A stretch of 64,000 bases of DNA from Crotalaria pallida (lineage: Eukaryota > Streptophyta > Magnoliopsida > Fabales > Fabaceae): contig CM075654.1 in the NCBI GenBank assembly GCA_037953625.1, positions 55,249,001-55,313,000 on the forward strand, read 5' to 3'. A program made the position numbers and the translations under genes. Below are positions 47,444 through 57,989 of the stretch, piece after piece (the first letter of the stretch is position 1; the number at the start of each line of letters is the position of its first letter). The notes under the pieces were generated by a model. It was given only the letters and a program-made list of their open reading frames with translations, was not told the origin of the DNA and ran no database searches.

Positions 47444-47616
47444 GTTTATGTAGATCTCTGTCTGAGGTTACATAAACGAGATGGGTGTATACAGATCACT
47501 GTTTGTGGTTGTATACACGTATGCAGATCATTGTTTGTGGTTGCATACACAGCGTTTGCAGATCACTGTTTGTGGTTGCAAACACGGTGTGTAGATCTCT
47601 GATTGAGGTTACACAT
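47444..47616 (+). repeat. Hairpin array II: five units with covarying stems
   Basis: Units 47444-47477, 47485-47518, 47519-47548, 47554-47583 and 47587-47616. Each has an outer stem, one bulged A, an inner stem GATC(A/T)C paired with G(T/A)GGTT, and a 5-nt loop. Outer 5' arms are GTTTATGT, GTGTATAC, GTATGC, GTTTGC and GTGTGT, each with its own complement. The inner A-U/U-A swap is compensated. Further copies lie at 53460-53632 and 62228-62400. Confidence 0.88.
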
Positions 47617-48371
47617 AATGGAAAATGAATAAGGGAAATAAATAAAAATGGAATCGGTAAAGGAATTAAAGGGAATGAATAATGGTCAAGGTAATGGAAA
47701 GATTTAAGAAAAGGAAAAAGGGATAACGGAAACGGATAGGGACATATCAGTGATTAAGGGAAAAGGGTAATTGAAAATGGAATAAAAAGGGAATAAAAAT
47801 GGGAAAGGAAATGAAAATGATATTGGAAAGGATAAATGGCTAATAGAGTGGTTATGGGAAAGGAAGAAAAAGAAATAGGTTAGCTGGAAAAGAGGAGCAT
47901 GAATTAAGTAGTATAGTATAGGTTTGAATGGTCCTGGTGTGTCGTATATATCTGCTTAGAAATCTCTCTTTTAAGTTCTGTGTGATGCTTCCCCTGTGTG
48001 GTTAATATTTTTCAGGTACACAAGTGGAGCATACACCAGTGCCGGCCGAGCAGGATTTCAAGTTCCACTACGTGGAATGTATTTTACATATTTTGAGTGG
48101 ATAATTACCTTTTTTTTTGTAAATTATAATATGAATTAGTAGCTTGCCCCGCAACTTGTATTATTTGGGCGTTAGGATCTGTTATAACTAATAAACAATT
48201 CTGGACTGACAGGTTTTTAGAAGAAAATTTTTGGGAAGTCCGGAAAACAGAGGAAACTCTGCCGGATTTTCGTAAAACCTTTTAAAGAAATTTATGTGTT
48301 AAAAAGAAATTTTAAATCTCCAATTTTAATAAAACCTAAAAGTAACTAATAAAAGTGAGAGTGTTACATTT

Positions 48372-48383
48372 TGGTATCAGAGC
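48372..48383 (+). other. Primer-binding site of the gag-only element
   Basis: TGGTATCAGAGC, complementary to initiator tRNA-Met, three bases after the LTR. It is the same site as in the AlkB element. Confidence 0.92.
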
Positions 48384-48546
48384 AGTTTTTCCTCGGCCTC
48401 TGGAGTGTGGACTCACATCTTCGATGGTTACTCACCAAGCGAGTAACTGATTTGTTTAGTAAGAGTCTAAGTCTAGGATTAGGATATTTAGGTTATTGAT
48501 TAAATATTCAGTCTTTAATTGGCTGTTCCCTTCATGACCTAACAGT

Positions 48547-49530
48547 ATGGCTGGACGACGTGCCGAAAATGAGCGGATGGCTGCCATATTGGAGAATCTG
48601 ATTCAAATGAATCAGAATCAGGCTCGAATGCAACAGAACCAAGCTGAAAACATCGCAGCAGCCGCGGCCGTAGCAGCAGCAGCAGCATTGAATCCACCAC
48701 CCATTCCTGTCGAAATTGACTGGATGGCTCGATTTAGGAAATGCGAACCGCCTAGGTTCGAAGGAGGGTATAATCCTGATGGAGCTCAGCGATGGCTCAA
48801 GGAAATTGAGAAGATCCTTCGCACCATGGCGCCACCTGTTGAACAAACTGTGTTGCTAGCGCAGTATATGTTGACTGATGAAGCAGAGTATTGGTGGGAA
48901 CGAGTGCGAAGAGAATTGGAGGCAGCCAATCAGGATATCACTTTTGATCTGTTTAAGGCTCACTTCCTGGGGAAGTATTTTCCTGAAGATGTTCGTAGGG
49001 AAAAGGAGATCGCTTTTCTGCAGCTGGAGCAGGGAAGTATGAATGTTGGTGAGTATGCGGCACAATTTGAAGATCTGATTCGCTATTCTGGCAGTTATCG
49101 GGACGCAGACGAACGCACCAAGTGTATTAAATTTGAAACAGGTCTCAATGCCAGAATTCGGACTATCTTTGTGCACCAGGGTATAGCTAACCTCTCTCAG
49201 CTGGTGAATATGACTAGCGCTTATGAGAAGAGTTTGAATCAGCAGGAAGCAGAGGAAAGGAGCAAGAATATACCAAATGAAGTAGGTCTCAACAAGGGTA
49301 AGGGACTGGCTCAAGGATCAGGTCCGTACGCTGTTAACCGCACCAGAGCAGTAGTGCCAGAGAATGCGGAACAGAGTGCGACCGCTCCAAGGACAAGGCC
49401 ACCATGTCCACATTGTGGAGGATCCCATACTCGTATGTGTTGGATGCTTGAACAGCGTAGAAAGGAAGGTCTCTGCTTCCAATGCGGGCAACCCGGACAC
49501 CGTGCTGCAAACTGTCCCATGGGCACGTAG
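48547..49530 (+). CDS. gag: Tekay-type gag (capsid-nucleocapsid), intact
   Basis: 327 residues from ATG 48547 (MAGRRAENERMAAIL). The N-terminus is Gln/Asn-rich with an Ala run (residues about 38-49). The capsid core (about 60-240) carries the family motifs FRKCEPPRFEGGYNPDGAQR, MLTDEAEYWWERV, FKAHFLGKYFPEDVRREKE and FLQLEQGSMNVGEYAAQFE. A C-terminal CX2CX4HX4C zinc knuckle uses Cys310, Cys313, His318 and Cys323. It stops at TAG 49528-49530 straight after the knuckle, where full-length relatives continue into protease, so the element is gag-only by structure. The protein would package element RNA in cytoplasmic virus-like particles. Supply of this gag to gag-less relatives such as the AlkB element is inference. 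Confidence 0.93.
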   Translation: MAGRRAENERMAAILENLIQMNQNQARMQQNQAENIAAAAAVAAAAALNPPPIPVEIDWMARFRKCEPPRFEGGYNPDGAQRWLKEIEKILRTMAPPVEQTVLLAQYMLTDEAEYWWERVRRELEAANQDITFDLFKAHFLGKYFPEDVRREKEIAFLQLEQGSMNVGEYAAQFEDLIRYSGSYRDADERTKCIKFETGLNARIRTIFVHQGIANLSQLVNMTSAYEKSLNQQEAEERSKNIPNEVGLNKGKGLAQGSGPYAVNRTRAVVPENAEQSATAPRTRPPCPHCGGSHTRMCWMLEQRRKEGLCFQCGQPGHRAANCPMGT

Positions 49531-51146
49531 AACGAGGAATAAACTTATCCAAGGTACTTTTCATGTTAATGCTGCATCAACTGATTACTTTAGCGTCTTT
49601 GCCTAGAGTAAGTGTGAATAGTGTAATCTAGAAAGAGTCGATAAGTGTTACAACCTTAGTTAGAAATTCCCCCAAGCTTAATTATGATAGTGTTGTCCTC
49701 TAATAGAGTGTAAGGTCAGGATTGGTCATCCTTTCTCTTGCATCTGTTAAAAGATAATGCTATCATTCAATAACGTAGTGATGTACAATTAATAAATGTG
49801 AGATTGGGACTGACCACCTCGGTCTTCGCGTTTATTGACATGATATATTATTGCAATCATCTAGTTGAGATCCGAATAAACCGTCTAGGAATTCTATCTC
49901 TGTCAAAAGCCCGATTAGACTTTAATCCTATAGGATCTTTACTAAGACTCATAAACAACAATTCGTAAACCAACCTCATTTAAAACACTTATTTTGTATT
50001 TCCACCGAGAGTATTCAACTCAGTGAGCGAACCATCTCTCTAACTTATAAGAGAACTTAGCTGTATGCATAGGTATGAAGAGTCATCATATCGTAGAAAA
50101 TTTGAAAACCACACCGATAAGATCGATTAGCGGTCAACTTAATTCCATGTACCACCTCAACAATCAATGAAGAACTTAGCTAATCAATTCGTGGAATCAA
50201 CCCAGTTTCCTCCCTGCGCTCGACTTACTCAGGTATGTTGATAATAAGTGGGGGAGACGTGACGACTCAATTCGAATCCTATCCGAGCGACAATAACACG
50301 TAATCATACCGTAAGCCATAGGACTACTAAACAGATAATTCCAAACACTTCGAAGAGAATCGAATGAGAGTTAAAATAGAGGTAAAACAATACCTCCCCA
50401 AAATAACACCGAACGGAGAAATGACGGCTAGAACTGGACCTTGACCCTCAAGTGATAATCTCAGTCTTTTGGGACCCTGTGCATTGATAGGACCCCGATT
50501 GACCGAGACCAACCAATTAACCGCAGATCCATAGAAAACGCATCCTTCGACGACTCTCTGCTGAAAATGCACACTTTGGGGATAATCTCCATTGTCTTCT
50601 GGCTTGAAATGTATCCAGTCCATCCTGGGTCATCTTGCAAAGACCATGAGACTCATTCTTGAGTGCTTCATGTTTCTTCTTTTCATCTTCACTCTCTTCA
50701 GGCTTCAAGCATCTCAGATGTATACTCGAGAATTTTCCAAGTCGTAGAAACCCAACATAATTCAATGCCTACCAGTAGATAGTCACCTACGTGTCCTCTT
50801 TTCAGCCTTGGATATCGGTCGAGAACCGGTGTACTCTATTCGGAGCAACAAATGAGCATACCCACCTAGCATGGATATAATCAAGTATGTCCATGCTAAG
50901 TGGGGGAGGATTTCAATCCAAGGAATGGAGATGGAACTTTAATAATAATAAAAAAAAACTAACGGTCCTGTCTAGGTAGAGATGATACATGGTATTCAAG
51001 GACAAGCATCGAACTAGGCATGGCCTTAACCACATATGGAGCGGAAAGTAAAAACCGAAGGGAAGTGAAAGCTGTGGTCAGAAGTTTACTAATGGGATGG
51101 TTCTCCATTTGAAGGAATTGAACGGAATTTCGGGGACGAAATTCTA
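49531..51146 (+). other. Non-coding 3' region of the gag-only element
   Basis: About 1.6 kb without a credible frame. 49680-49840 is closely similar to the AlkB element's 3' region (41640-41800, inverted). TAAGTGGGGGAG-type purine tracts occur near 50245 and 50897 as well as at the true PPT. The short minus-strand frames across 50327-50765 match nothing recognised. Confidence 0.75.
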
Positions 51147-51162
51147 ATAAGTGGGGGAGAAT
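51147..51162 (+). other. Polypurine tract of the gag-only element
   Basis: TAAGTGGGGGAGAAT precedes the 3' LTR, the usual chromovirus PPT form. Its reverse complement, with one changed base, precedes LTR-A and LTR-B of the AlkB element. Confidence 0.85.
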
Positions 51163-54100
51163 TGTAACATCCCTAATTTAATTCCAAGTAATAATTAATG
51201 AATTAATGGAATTAAAGTGGAAAGAATGGGTAGATTAATTGCTTAACGAATTTTGTGAGCAAGGTGAGCAGTCATTTAGAGTACTAGGGTTTGTATAGAA
51301 AGCAATTATGGCTTCGAGCAAAATTATATAAGCGAAATCGGGGGTTAAATCGGCGTCTTAGATGCTAGAAATCGACCGAAAAGAGAAAATTAGAAATTTA
51401 TTATAGGATGCTAAGAAATAAAATTCCACCGTTGGATGTGAATTTTAGGGGGTTAAGAAGCTTGCCTAAAAATTTGGGCTCGATCCGACGGTTAACGAAG
51501 ACGTTATGGCGAATCGAAGTCTGAAACTACTGGTGCACGCCCAGGCGCACCGGTGCACGCCCAGGCGCACCAGGGTGCATCAGATGCACCAAATCAGGGG
51601 CTCCAGCACTCAGGCGCGCCACACCTACGCCTAGGCGTGCCCCTGATGCCCAGTTCGCGCACCAACCAGAAAATGGCGCGCCAGAGTTCCCCATCCCCGC
51701 ACCAGATGCACGCACCCCGCACCAGCACCAGCCTGGTGCGTGCCCTGCGCTCAGGCGCACATAAACCGCGCCCAGGCGTGCGGCGCGATACAGATCCGCA
51801 CCAGGTCCATAAATGGCGCACCAGCCCCCTCCTTTCTCATTTTTCCGCCCCACTCTCCCTCCTTCTCTCTCCCTCCTCCTCCACAGCCACCACCACCACC
51901 GGAGCCGCCCAAGAGCCACCACCCCACCTCCTTGCTCTTCCTCCTCCCCATAGATCCACTCCCTCTCCTCCCTCTTGATCTCTTTCTCTCTCACCTTCAT
52001 GACCCATACTCTCTCTCCACCACCATACCCTCCATCATCCACCATGAACCACCACCCACCACCACCATAGCCTTCTCTTCCTTTCTCTTTCCCTCTCCTC
52101 CACTCCATAGACATCTCTCTTTCTCTCACTTGGCTCTCTCTCCTCCCCTCTCACCCTCCACCAAACGGCCGCCGCCATCTCCGGCCGCCACCGCCACTCC
52201 ACCACGAGCCACCATCACTATCCCCCACCACCACCATCAAGACCTCTCCCTCTCCTCTTTGTTTCTCTTCCCTTGACTTCGATCCCTCTCTCTCTCTCTC
52301 TCTCCCACGAGCTTTCTCTCTCTCTCCTCCTGGTGTCGAAGAGCAACACCGTCACCGTGATCGAGATCGATTGTCCCCACCGTGCTTGGAATCAAGGATT
52401 GGGGAAGCTTAGGATCCAGTTGGAGCCGAGCTAAACCGTGAGTCGGGGAGTAAAGCGCCAGCTTAAGGTTACCCCTCACTATCACCGATTGAGGTAAGGG
52501 GTTTCATTACCAGTCCTTAAGGGGTGTATTTCTGGGTAGTTATATCTATCGCTAGGACCGGGGGAAATGTTAATTGCTAGTGAACCTTAGAGTAACCCGC
52601 TAATAATGAAGAAAGATAGATGGAGTAAATAGGGGAAACAAATAGTGATGAATAAAAAGATAGGTAATAAAGTAACTAATCAATTAGATCGGTAGGGTGT
52701 GGCAAAAGAATAGAAATGGTGAATAGGGAAATAAATTTAGAAATGAACAAATGAGAGTAAATAGAATATAATGTAACCACCGAGTAGAATAGGACTAATG
52801 ATGTAATAATAGGATATGTAATAAGGAAGACAATTAGGAAAAGAAAAGTTAGATAAAGAAGAGTTAAAGCAATTAGTAACGAAATAAACGGAATAACAAG
52901 AAAGAAATAAATAAACAGAATTATAAGGAAGAAAAGAAGAAAAAGAAAAGAAAAAGAATAGGTAAACAACTAAGAGTTAGTATGAGAGTAATTAGTAACG
53001 AAAAGTACTTAAGTATAAGATGGCAAGGAAATAATAATAATAAGTCGTTAAGGGAAGACGTGAGCTAAGTGAGAAAATAATAGAGGATAAGGAAGTGTTA
53101 GGAAACTAAAAGTATTAGATAGAATTAAGGAACTAAAAGTAAAGGGATAAAACTAATACGATAATAAAGAGATAATAAGAATGGTAAATGTCGCAGGTGG
53201 TTGTATTGACCCTGTGGCATGTCGCAGGTGGTTGTATTGACCCTGTGGCACAGCGTAGGTGGTTGTATTGACCCTGTGGCCAAATAAAAATGGTACATGT
53301 CACAGGTGGTTGTATTGACCCTGTGGCACGGCGCAGGTGGTTGCATTGACCCTGTGGCCAAATAAATATGGTACATGTCACAGGTGGTTGTATTGACCCT
53401 GTGGCACGGCGCAAGTGGTTGTATTGACCCTGTGGCCAAATAATAAAAAGGTAAGGGAAGTTTATGTAGATCTCTGTCTGAGGTTACATAAACGAGATGG
53501 GTGTATACAGATCACTGTTTGTGGTTGTATACACGTATGCAGATCACTGTTCGTGGTTGTATACACAGCGTTTGCAGATCACTGTTTGTGGTTGCAAACA
53601 CGGTGTGTAGATCTCTGATTGAGGTTACACATAATGGAAAATGAATAAGGGAAATAAATAAAAATGGAATCGGTAAAGGAATTAAAGGGAATGAATAATG
53701 GTCAAGGTAATGGAAAGATTTAAGAAAAGGAAAAAGGGATAACGGAAACGGATAGGCACATATTAGTGATTAAGGGAAAAGGGTAATTGAAAATGGAATA
53801 AAAAGGGAATAAAAATGGGAAAGGAAATGAAAATGATATTGGAAAGGATAAATGGCTAATAGAGTGGTTATGGGAAAGGAAGAAAAAGAAATAGGTTAGC
53901 TGGAAAAGAGGAGCATGAATTAAGTAGTATAGTATAGGTTTGAATGGTCCTGATGTGTCGTATATATCTGCTTAGAAATCTCTCTTTTAAGTTCTGTGTG
54001 ATGCTTCCCCCGTGTGGTTAATATTTTTTAGGTACACAAGTGGAGCATACACCAGTGCCGGCCGAGCAGGATTTCAAGTTCCACTACGTGGAATGTATTT

Positions 54101-54386
54101 TACATATTTTGAGTGGATAATTACCTTTTTTTTTTTGTAAATTATAATATGAATTAGTAGCTTGCCCCGCAACTTGTATTATTTGGGCGTTAGGATCTGT
54201 TATAACTATTAAACAATTCTGGACTGACAGGTTTTTAGAAGAAAATTTTTGGGAAGTCCGGAAAACAGAGGAAACTCTGCCGGATTTTCGTAAAACCTTT
54301 TAAAGAAATTTATGTGTTAAAAAGAAATTTTAAATCTCCAATTTTAATAAAACCTAAAAGTAACTAATAAAAGTGAGAGTGTTACA
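51163..54386 (+). repeat. 3' LTR of the gag-only element
   Basis: 3224 bp, TGTAACATCCC...GTGTTACA, followed by TSD GAATG. It is close to the 5' LTR, but carries private changes such as an extra unit in hairpin array I and acceptor TTTAG in place of TTCAG. Confidence 0.93.
53460..53632 (+). repeat. Hairpin array II in the 3' LTR
   Basis: Five units as in the 5' LTR. In unit 3 the 3' arm is GTATAC where the 5' LTR has GCATAC; this turns a G-C pair into G-U and keeps the stem. The unit 3 loop reads TGTTC. Confidence 0.85.
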
Positions 54387-54391
54387 GAATG

Positions 54392-55094
54392 GGGAGCTGT
54401 TCGTGACCTAGGAGAGAGAGTGGAGTTGAGTCGTAAATGAGATTGTTGGCTGAAACACGTTTTTAAGACTGTCTGCACAAAACACTCGAGTGTTTTCCAA
54501 AAGACTCGAGTGTTGCCTTTAAAAATACTCGAGTCTTTTCCAAAAGACTCGAGTATACCTGAGAGTTCAAATTCTAAATCTGTAAAACACTCGAGTCTTT
54601 TCACAAAGACTCGAGTAGTGCCTGAAAGAGTCATTTTCCAACTAGCCAGAACACTCGAGTCTTTTCCAAAAGACTCGAGTATTTTGCCCAGTACCCCATT
54701 TATTCATTTTCCTATTTTCCTCCTATTTTCTTCCTGCTTCAATTCGAGATAACTTCTTCGTTACCCGTTGGATCTTGCTCAAATTTGGAAGCAAGCTTCC
54801 CGAAATCCTTATTTTCATATCCAACGGTGGAAAGTTTGTTTTGAGTCCTAAATCTTTTATTTTGATTTTCTAACCTACGTTATGTTTTAATACCGAATTA
54901 TCTATTTTTCTGGCCTGTTTCTAACTTCAATTTAATGCTCCTTTCTTTTCCTAACCCAATATTACTATTATTTATCTTTTCTAATGCTTGAACACTTATT
55001 TTAATACATATTTATGGTTTTATTATTATTATCTCAATTATCTCTAACTATTATTAATTGACTTGCACTTAGGTTTAAAATTTGGGATGTTACA
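54392..55094 (-). repeat. LTR-B of the AlkB element, part after nested insertion
   Basis: 703 bp continuing LTR-B. It contains the four-hairpin ACTCGAGT array, here with the first hairpin's second arm intact as ACTCGAGT, and ends GGGATGTTACA in plus orientation. Confidence 0.92.
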
Positions 55095-56877
55095 TTTCTC
55101 CCCTGCTTATTTGAATTTCGTCCCCGAAATTCCGTCGAGTAATCTAGGGAGATAACAAACCCTTGGAAATTAATGTATCACAACCTTGCATCTCTTCGTC
55201 GTTTACTCCCCTACTCAGTCTTGGTCCAAGAGACTTAATTGCCACAACTCCCGCTCGTTCCCTAAAATGTTCACTCTCTTTGATTCAGACTCTCGTTTAT
55301 TCTTCTGTGTGGGCAACCCAAGGTTTTTGGTCATTCGGGCCACAATATAGAGTCCTGAGAATCTAAGAATGGCATTGTTGTCATGTTGCAGTTCTCCTAA
55401 TCACAACACTTGAAGAACTCCTAGCACTTCATTTCCTTGCTTGAATTTAGCAAGAGTCGGTCCGATGTTCAACTTGACTCATCCAATTCCTATTTCATTG
55501 TCGTTATAGCTTACTCGCTTCCTAGCTCCGCTTCGTTTCGAAAGAAGCTTAGATTGGTTTCTACTTGGGAATAGGGGTCAAGATCTAATTCTACTTCTAC
55601 TTCTCAGTTCCGTGTTTGTTCGGATTTATCCTAACTTGTTTGAGGTTAGTTCTCCACCAGTTCCTAATGATCTTCTTAGCGGCTTTCGTAAGGTTTTTAA
55701 GAATAACGGTCTTGGGCAACCATTGGTGAGGGTAACATTGTTAAAGGTTGGGTTGATGCCCGACATAATATCATCATCAACTTGAGAGATATTGGTGGCC
55801 TGTGCAAGTTTATTATACCTTTCCAAAGTGTGGGAAGAGATAACAGCGGATGTCCGACATCTCATCCGTTTTCGGTCTTGATGTTTCTATGGATACACTA
55901 AGGTAGTTTGCGTTCTAGTTCTGCTCGGCTGACGTTCTCATTCTTTACCATCGCTCGGATGGGTTTCGGGTAGGACTATAAGGTTCTCCCCTACTTAGTA
56001 TCAACATACCTACGTAGATCGATACCAAGGGGTAACTGAGCAGATGTTAAGAATTAGTGGTTCTACTTTTCGACTAGGAGACGGATTCGGACAACAAGAT
56101 TGGATGAACTACTTGTTGGGTTTTCTAAGATATGGCGGTTTCACGTACTTACATCTCTCTATGCTCCTATAATAGAGAGGATTGTCATGGATAGATTTAT
56201 CGCACGATCGCTTGTAACGAATTTCCACAAGATTTCTAGTGAGCTTGAACTCGATTTGACCTTCTTCAGGTCGAAATTTCCTATGTCAATGGATCTAATA
56301 AAATTTGAGAGATTTGCAATGATATATCCGCCAATAAATGCAAGGACTGGGGTAGCTAATCTCGATCCTTCATTTAGCAACAGTACATCATCACGTTCTT
56401 CAAGATTTGCAATGCTGTCGTCAGTTAATAAACGCGAAGACCGAGGTAGTCAGTCCCAATCTCACCTTTATCAACTATACATCACTGCGTTATGAAATGA
56501 TAGCATTATCTTTTAACAGATGCAAGAGAAAGGATGACTAATCTGGACCTTACACTCTATTAGAGGACGACGCTATCACTTGGTTTTTGGTTAGGTCTTC
56601 TTCTTACGGTCTTATAACTAAGTAAAGTTTTTCCTACGTGTTCCTTTAAATGGTACTCATGATCAGATTGAAGATGGGTCTTTCTTAGGTTTCACAATTT
56701 CTAGAAATACAGGATTAGGAATTTAAAATTCCACGAGAATTGATTTGGGATATTATACGCTGAAACTTAATAGTGATGCAGATTGAAAGTACCTAAAGTG
56801 TTTATCTAAGTTCTTAAATCGTTTCGTACCTTTTGTTGGTTTGGCCCTGATCTCCTTAAGTAGCTGTACCGCAGACC

Positions 56878-57795
56878 TCAAGTGTGTGGACCAGGAAATT
56901 GGTATTGTCGGAAGGTAAGGTTGAGGCATCCAGGACGAAGTCCTGTGTCATTGAGTAATCCTTCTGGGGCTGTGTCTGGTATGATTGCCGACACACCATG
57001 AAAGATGTGATGAGACTCGCCACCGAATATTAATACATCACCCGATTCCAAGATAATTCTTTCTGCTCTCTTTGGATCTCTCTGGTTTCCATAGAGAAAC
57101 TCAGCTGAGTCACCAATGCAGAATGATACTACCGGTATCCGTCTTTGCAGGCTACCAACACTTTCGTCACGGTCCTGATGAAGACCAAGCTTTCCATTTT
57201 CTTCATAGAAATTGACAATGCAGACATCAGGGGACATGGAAGGGAGTATGTCCTCCACTTCACTTACACCGCATTCCTTCTCAATCAAAGATTGTGCTTC
57301 TTGCATCGCTCCCATAACCAGCTGAATGAAATGATCAGGAATATTGGGTGGTTCGCTTCCATCAACTACTCTTTTGGGTCCATATACTCGTGTTTGAGGA
57401 TTCCAGTCTGAGCCAAGGCACATCATTTTCAGTCGGAGTCTGGCTCCACTTGTAAAGCCTGGTTGATAAAAACCTCCAGGGCCTAAGCCCATCTCACGAC
57501 AGTTCTTGACTACGCCCACCTGTTCTTCATGAGCCAAGTATTGCTTCAGAAGAACCATTCCCGATCTCAAAATTATACTCTTCTTCTCACCAACTTGTAC
57601 CCCCACGTGTTGCTCCTTGTCTTCAATAGTCGATCTAAGCTTACCCATTGTAGAAGTTTTCCCTTCTTGAAAACAGATGTCATACGGCTTGGATTTCAAA
57701 GAATCAGCTGGGGAATTGATCTTACGATCAGTAGCCGAGCTGCTAGCCGAAGAATGGGAGAGCTGATTCTCCATGTTGCTACAATGTGGCAACAA
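56878..57795 (-). CDS. AlkB-type 2-oxoglutarate/Fe(II) dioxygenase carried by an LTR element
   Basis: 305 residues, one uninterrupted intron-less frame from ATG 57795 (a second Met is residue 8). Residues about 1-70 are Ser/Lys-rich. The AlkB fold follows: PGFTSGARLRLKMMCLG (substrate region), CIVNFYEENGKLGLHQDRDES with Asn195/Tyr197 and iron ligands His206 and Asp208, SFCIGDSAEFLYG, SGDVLIFGG, distal iron ligand His266 in IFHGV, and LNLTFRQ. It resembles the plant ALKBH1-like family (AlkB-like repair or RNA demethylation by oxidative removal of methyl groups). Two usually conserved arginines are changed: residue 262 is His and residue 290, the first Arg of the RX5R 2-oxoglutarate site, is Cys. 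Activity of this copy is therefore doubtful. It lies about 180 bp downstream of the PBS, replacing gag, in the sense of the element. Confidence 0.88.
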   Translation of the reverse strand: MLPHCSNMENQLSHSSASSSATDRKINSPADSLKSKPYDICFQEGKTSTMGKLRSTIEDKEQHVGVQVGEKKSIILRSGMVLLKQYLAHEEQVGVVKNCREMGLGPGGFYQPGFTSGARLRLKMMCLGSDWNPQTRVYGPKRVVDGSEPPNIPDHFIQLVMGAMQEAQSLIEKECGVSEVEDILPSMSPDVCIVNFYEENGKLGLHQDRDESVGSLQRRIPVVSFCIGDSAEFLYGNQRDPKRAERIILESGDVLIFGGESHHIFHGVSAIIPDTAPEGLLNDTGLRPGCLNLTFRQYQFPGPHT

Positions 57796-57973
57796 AGGAT
57801 TCTGTTGGTGCAGACATGTACATAATTTAGTACATAACTACATAGGGTTTTATAATTATAAATCTAAGTAACTAATATAGAACTTGATACTATCTATTGG
57901 TTTCTCGCTTGTTGAGTAAACCACAGGAGTTATGAGTTCAAACTTAATTACCCACAGGAGTTGAGGAAAAACT

Positions 57974-57985
57974 GCTCTGATACCA
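57974..57985 (-). other. Primer-binding site of the AlkB element, copy 2
   Basis: Sense TGGTATCAGAGC, four bases from LTR-C, as in copy 1. Confidence 0.9.
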
Positions 57986-57989
57986 TAAT

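Larger units (their letters stand above)
46520..48015 (+). other. Predicted intron inside the gag-only LTR
   Basis: Donor GATTGAG|GTAAGG and acceptor TTTTTCAG|GTACAC. Equivalent introns are 52494-54031 (acceptor TTTAG) and 61325-62799 in the other two LTRs. The body is purine-rich and carries both hairpin arrays. Splicing is inferred from boundaries shared with three other LTR families, not shown. Confidence 0.5.
45190..48368 (+). repeat. 5' LTR of the gag-only element
   Basis: 3179 bp, TGTAACATCCC...GTGTTACA. Order: conserved block (CCACCGTTGGATGTGAAGTT...AAGAAGTTATGGCG, 45452-45540), GC-rich inverted repeats (45560-45800), CT-rich leader (about 45860-46500), predicted intron 46520-48015 holding two hairpin arrays, an exon-like block with GCCGGCCGAGCAGG, and the end. 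The Pro/Ser/His-rich frames over the leader are compositional and not called. Confidence 0.93.
45190..54386 (+). mobile_element. Gag-only Tekay-like LTR retrotransposon (TR-GAG type), complete
   Basis: LTRs 45190-48368 and 51163-54386; TSD GAATG (45185-45189 and 54387-54391). PBS 48372-48383 (TGGTATCAGAGC) and PPT 51147-51162 (AATAAGTGGGGGAGAA). The only gene is an intact gag with zinc knuckle; no protease, RT, RNase H, integrase or chromodomain. This matches the class described as terminal-repeat retrotransposons with GAG domain. The gag sequence, PBS and PPT are of the Tekay/Del chromovirus type. It lies inside LTR-B of the AlkB element in the opposite orientation. Confidence 0.93.
55095..57989 (-). 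mobile_element. Internal region 2 of the AlkB element
   Basis: Near-identical to 40324-43203. PPT 55095-55112, PBS 57974-57985. It carries the full-length AlkB frame, and the 3' 1.76 kb (55113-56877) is non-coding and homologous to 40342-42100. A 131-codon plus-strand frame at 56100-56495 is interrupted in internal region 1 and resembles no protein I know; it is not called. Confidence 0.85.

Noticed and set aside
47205..47616. CRISPR-like regularly spaced repeats
   Set aside because: Eukaryotic LTR context, no cas genes, no unique spacers. The variable parts are complementary stem arms, not spacers.
49334..49564. Several minus-strand frames opposite gag (48856-49564)
   Set aside because: Antisense shadows of the intact gag frame.
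56100..56495. 131-codon plus-strand frame in the AlkB element's 3' region
   Set aside because: It is broken in the sister copy (a stop near 41500) and has no recognisable domain. It overlaps the region shared with the gag-only element.
56878..57795. AlkB frame as an ordinary host gene next to repeats
   Set aside because: It sits between a PBS and a PPT with LTRs on both sides in both copies, lacks introns and shares the element's strand, so capture by the element is the better reading.
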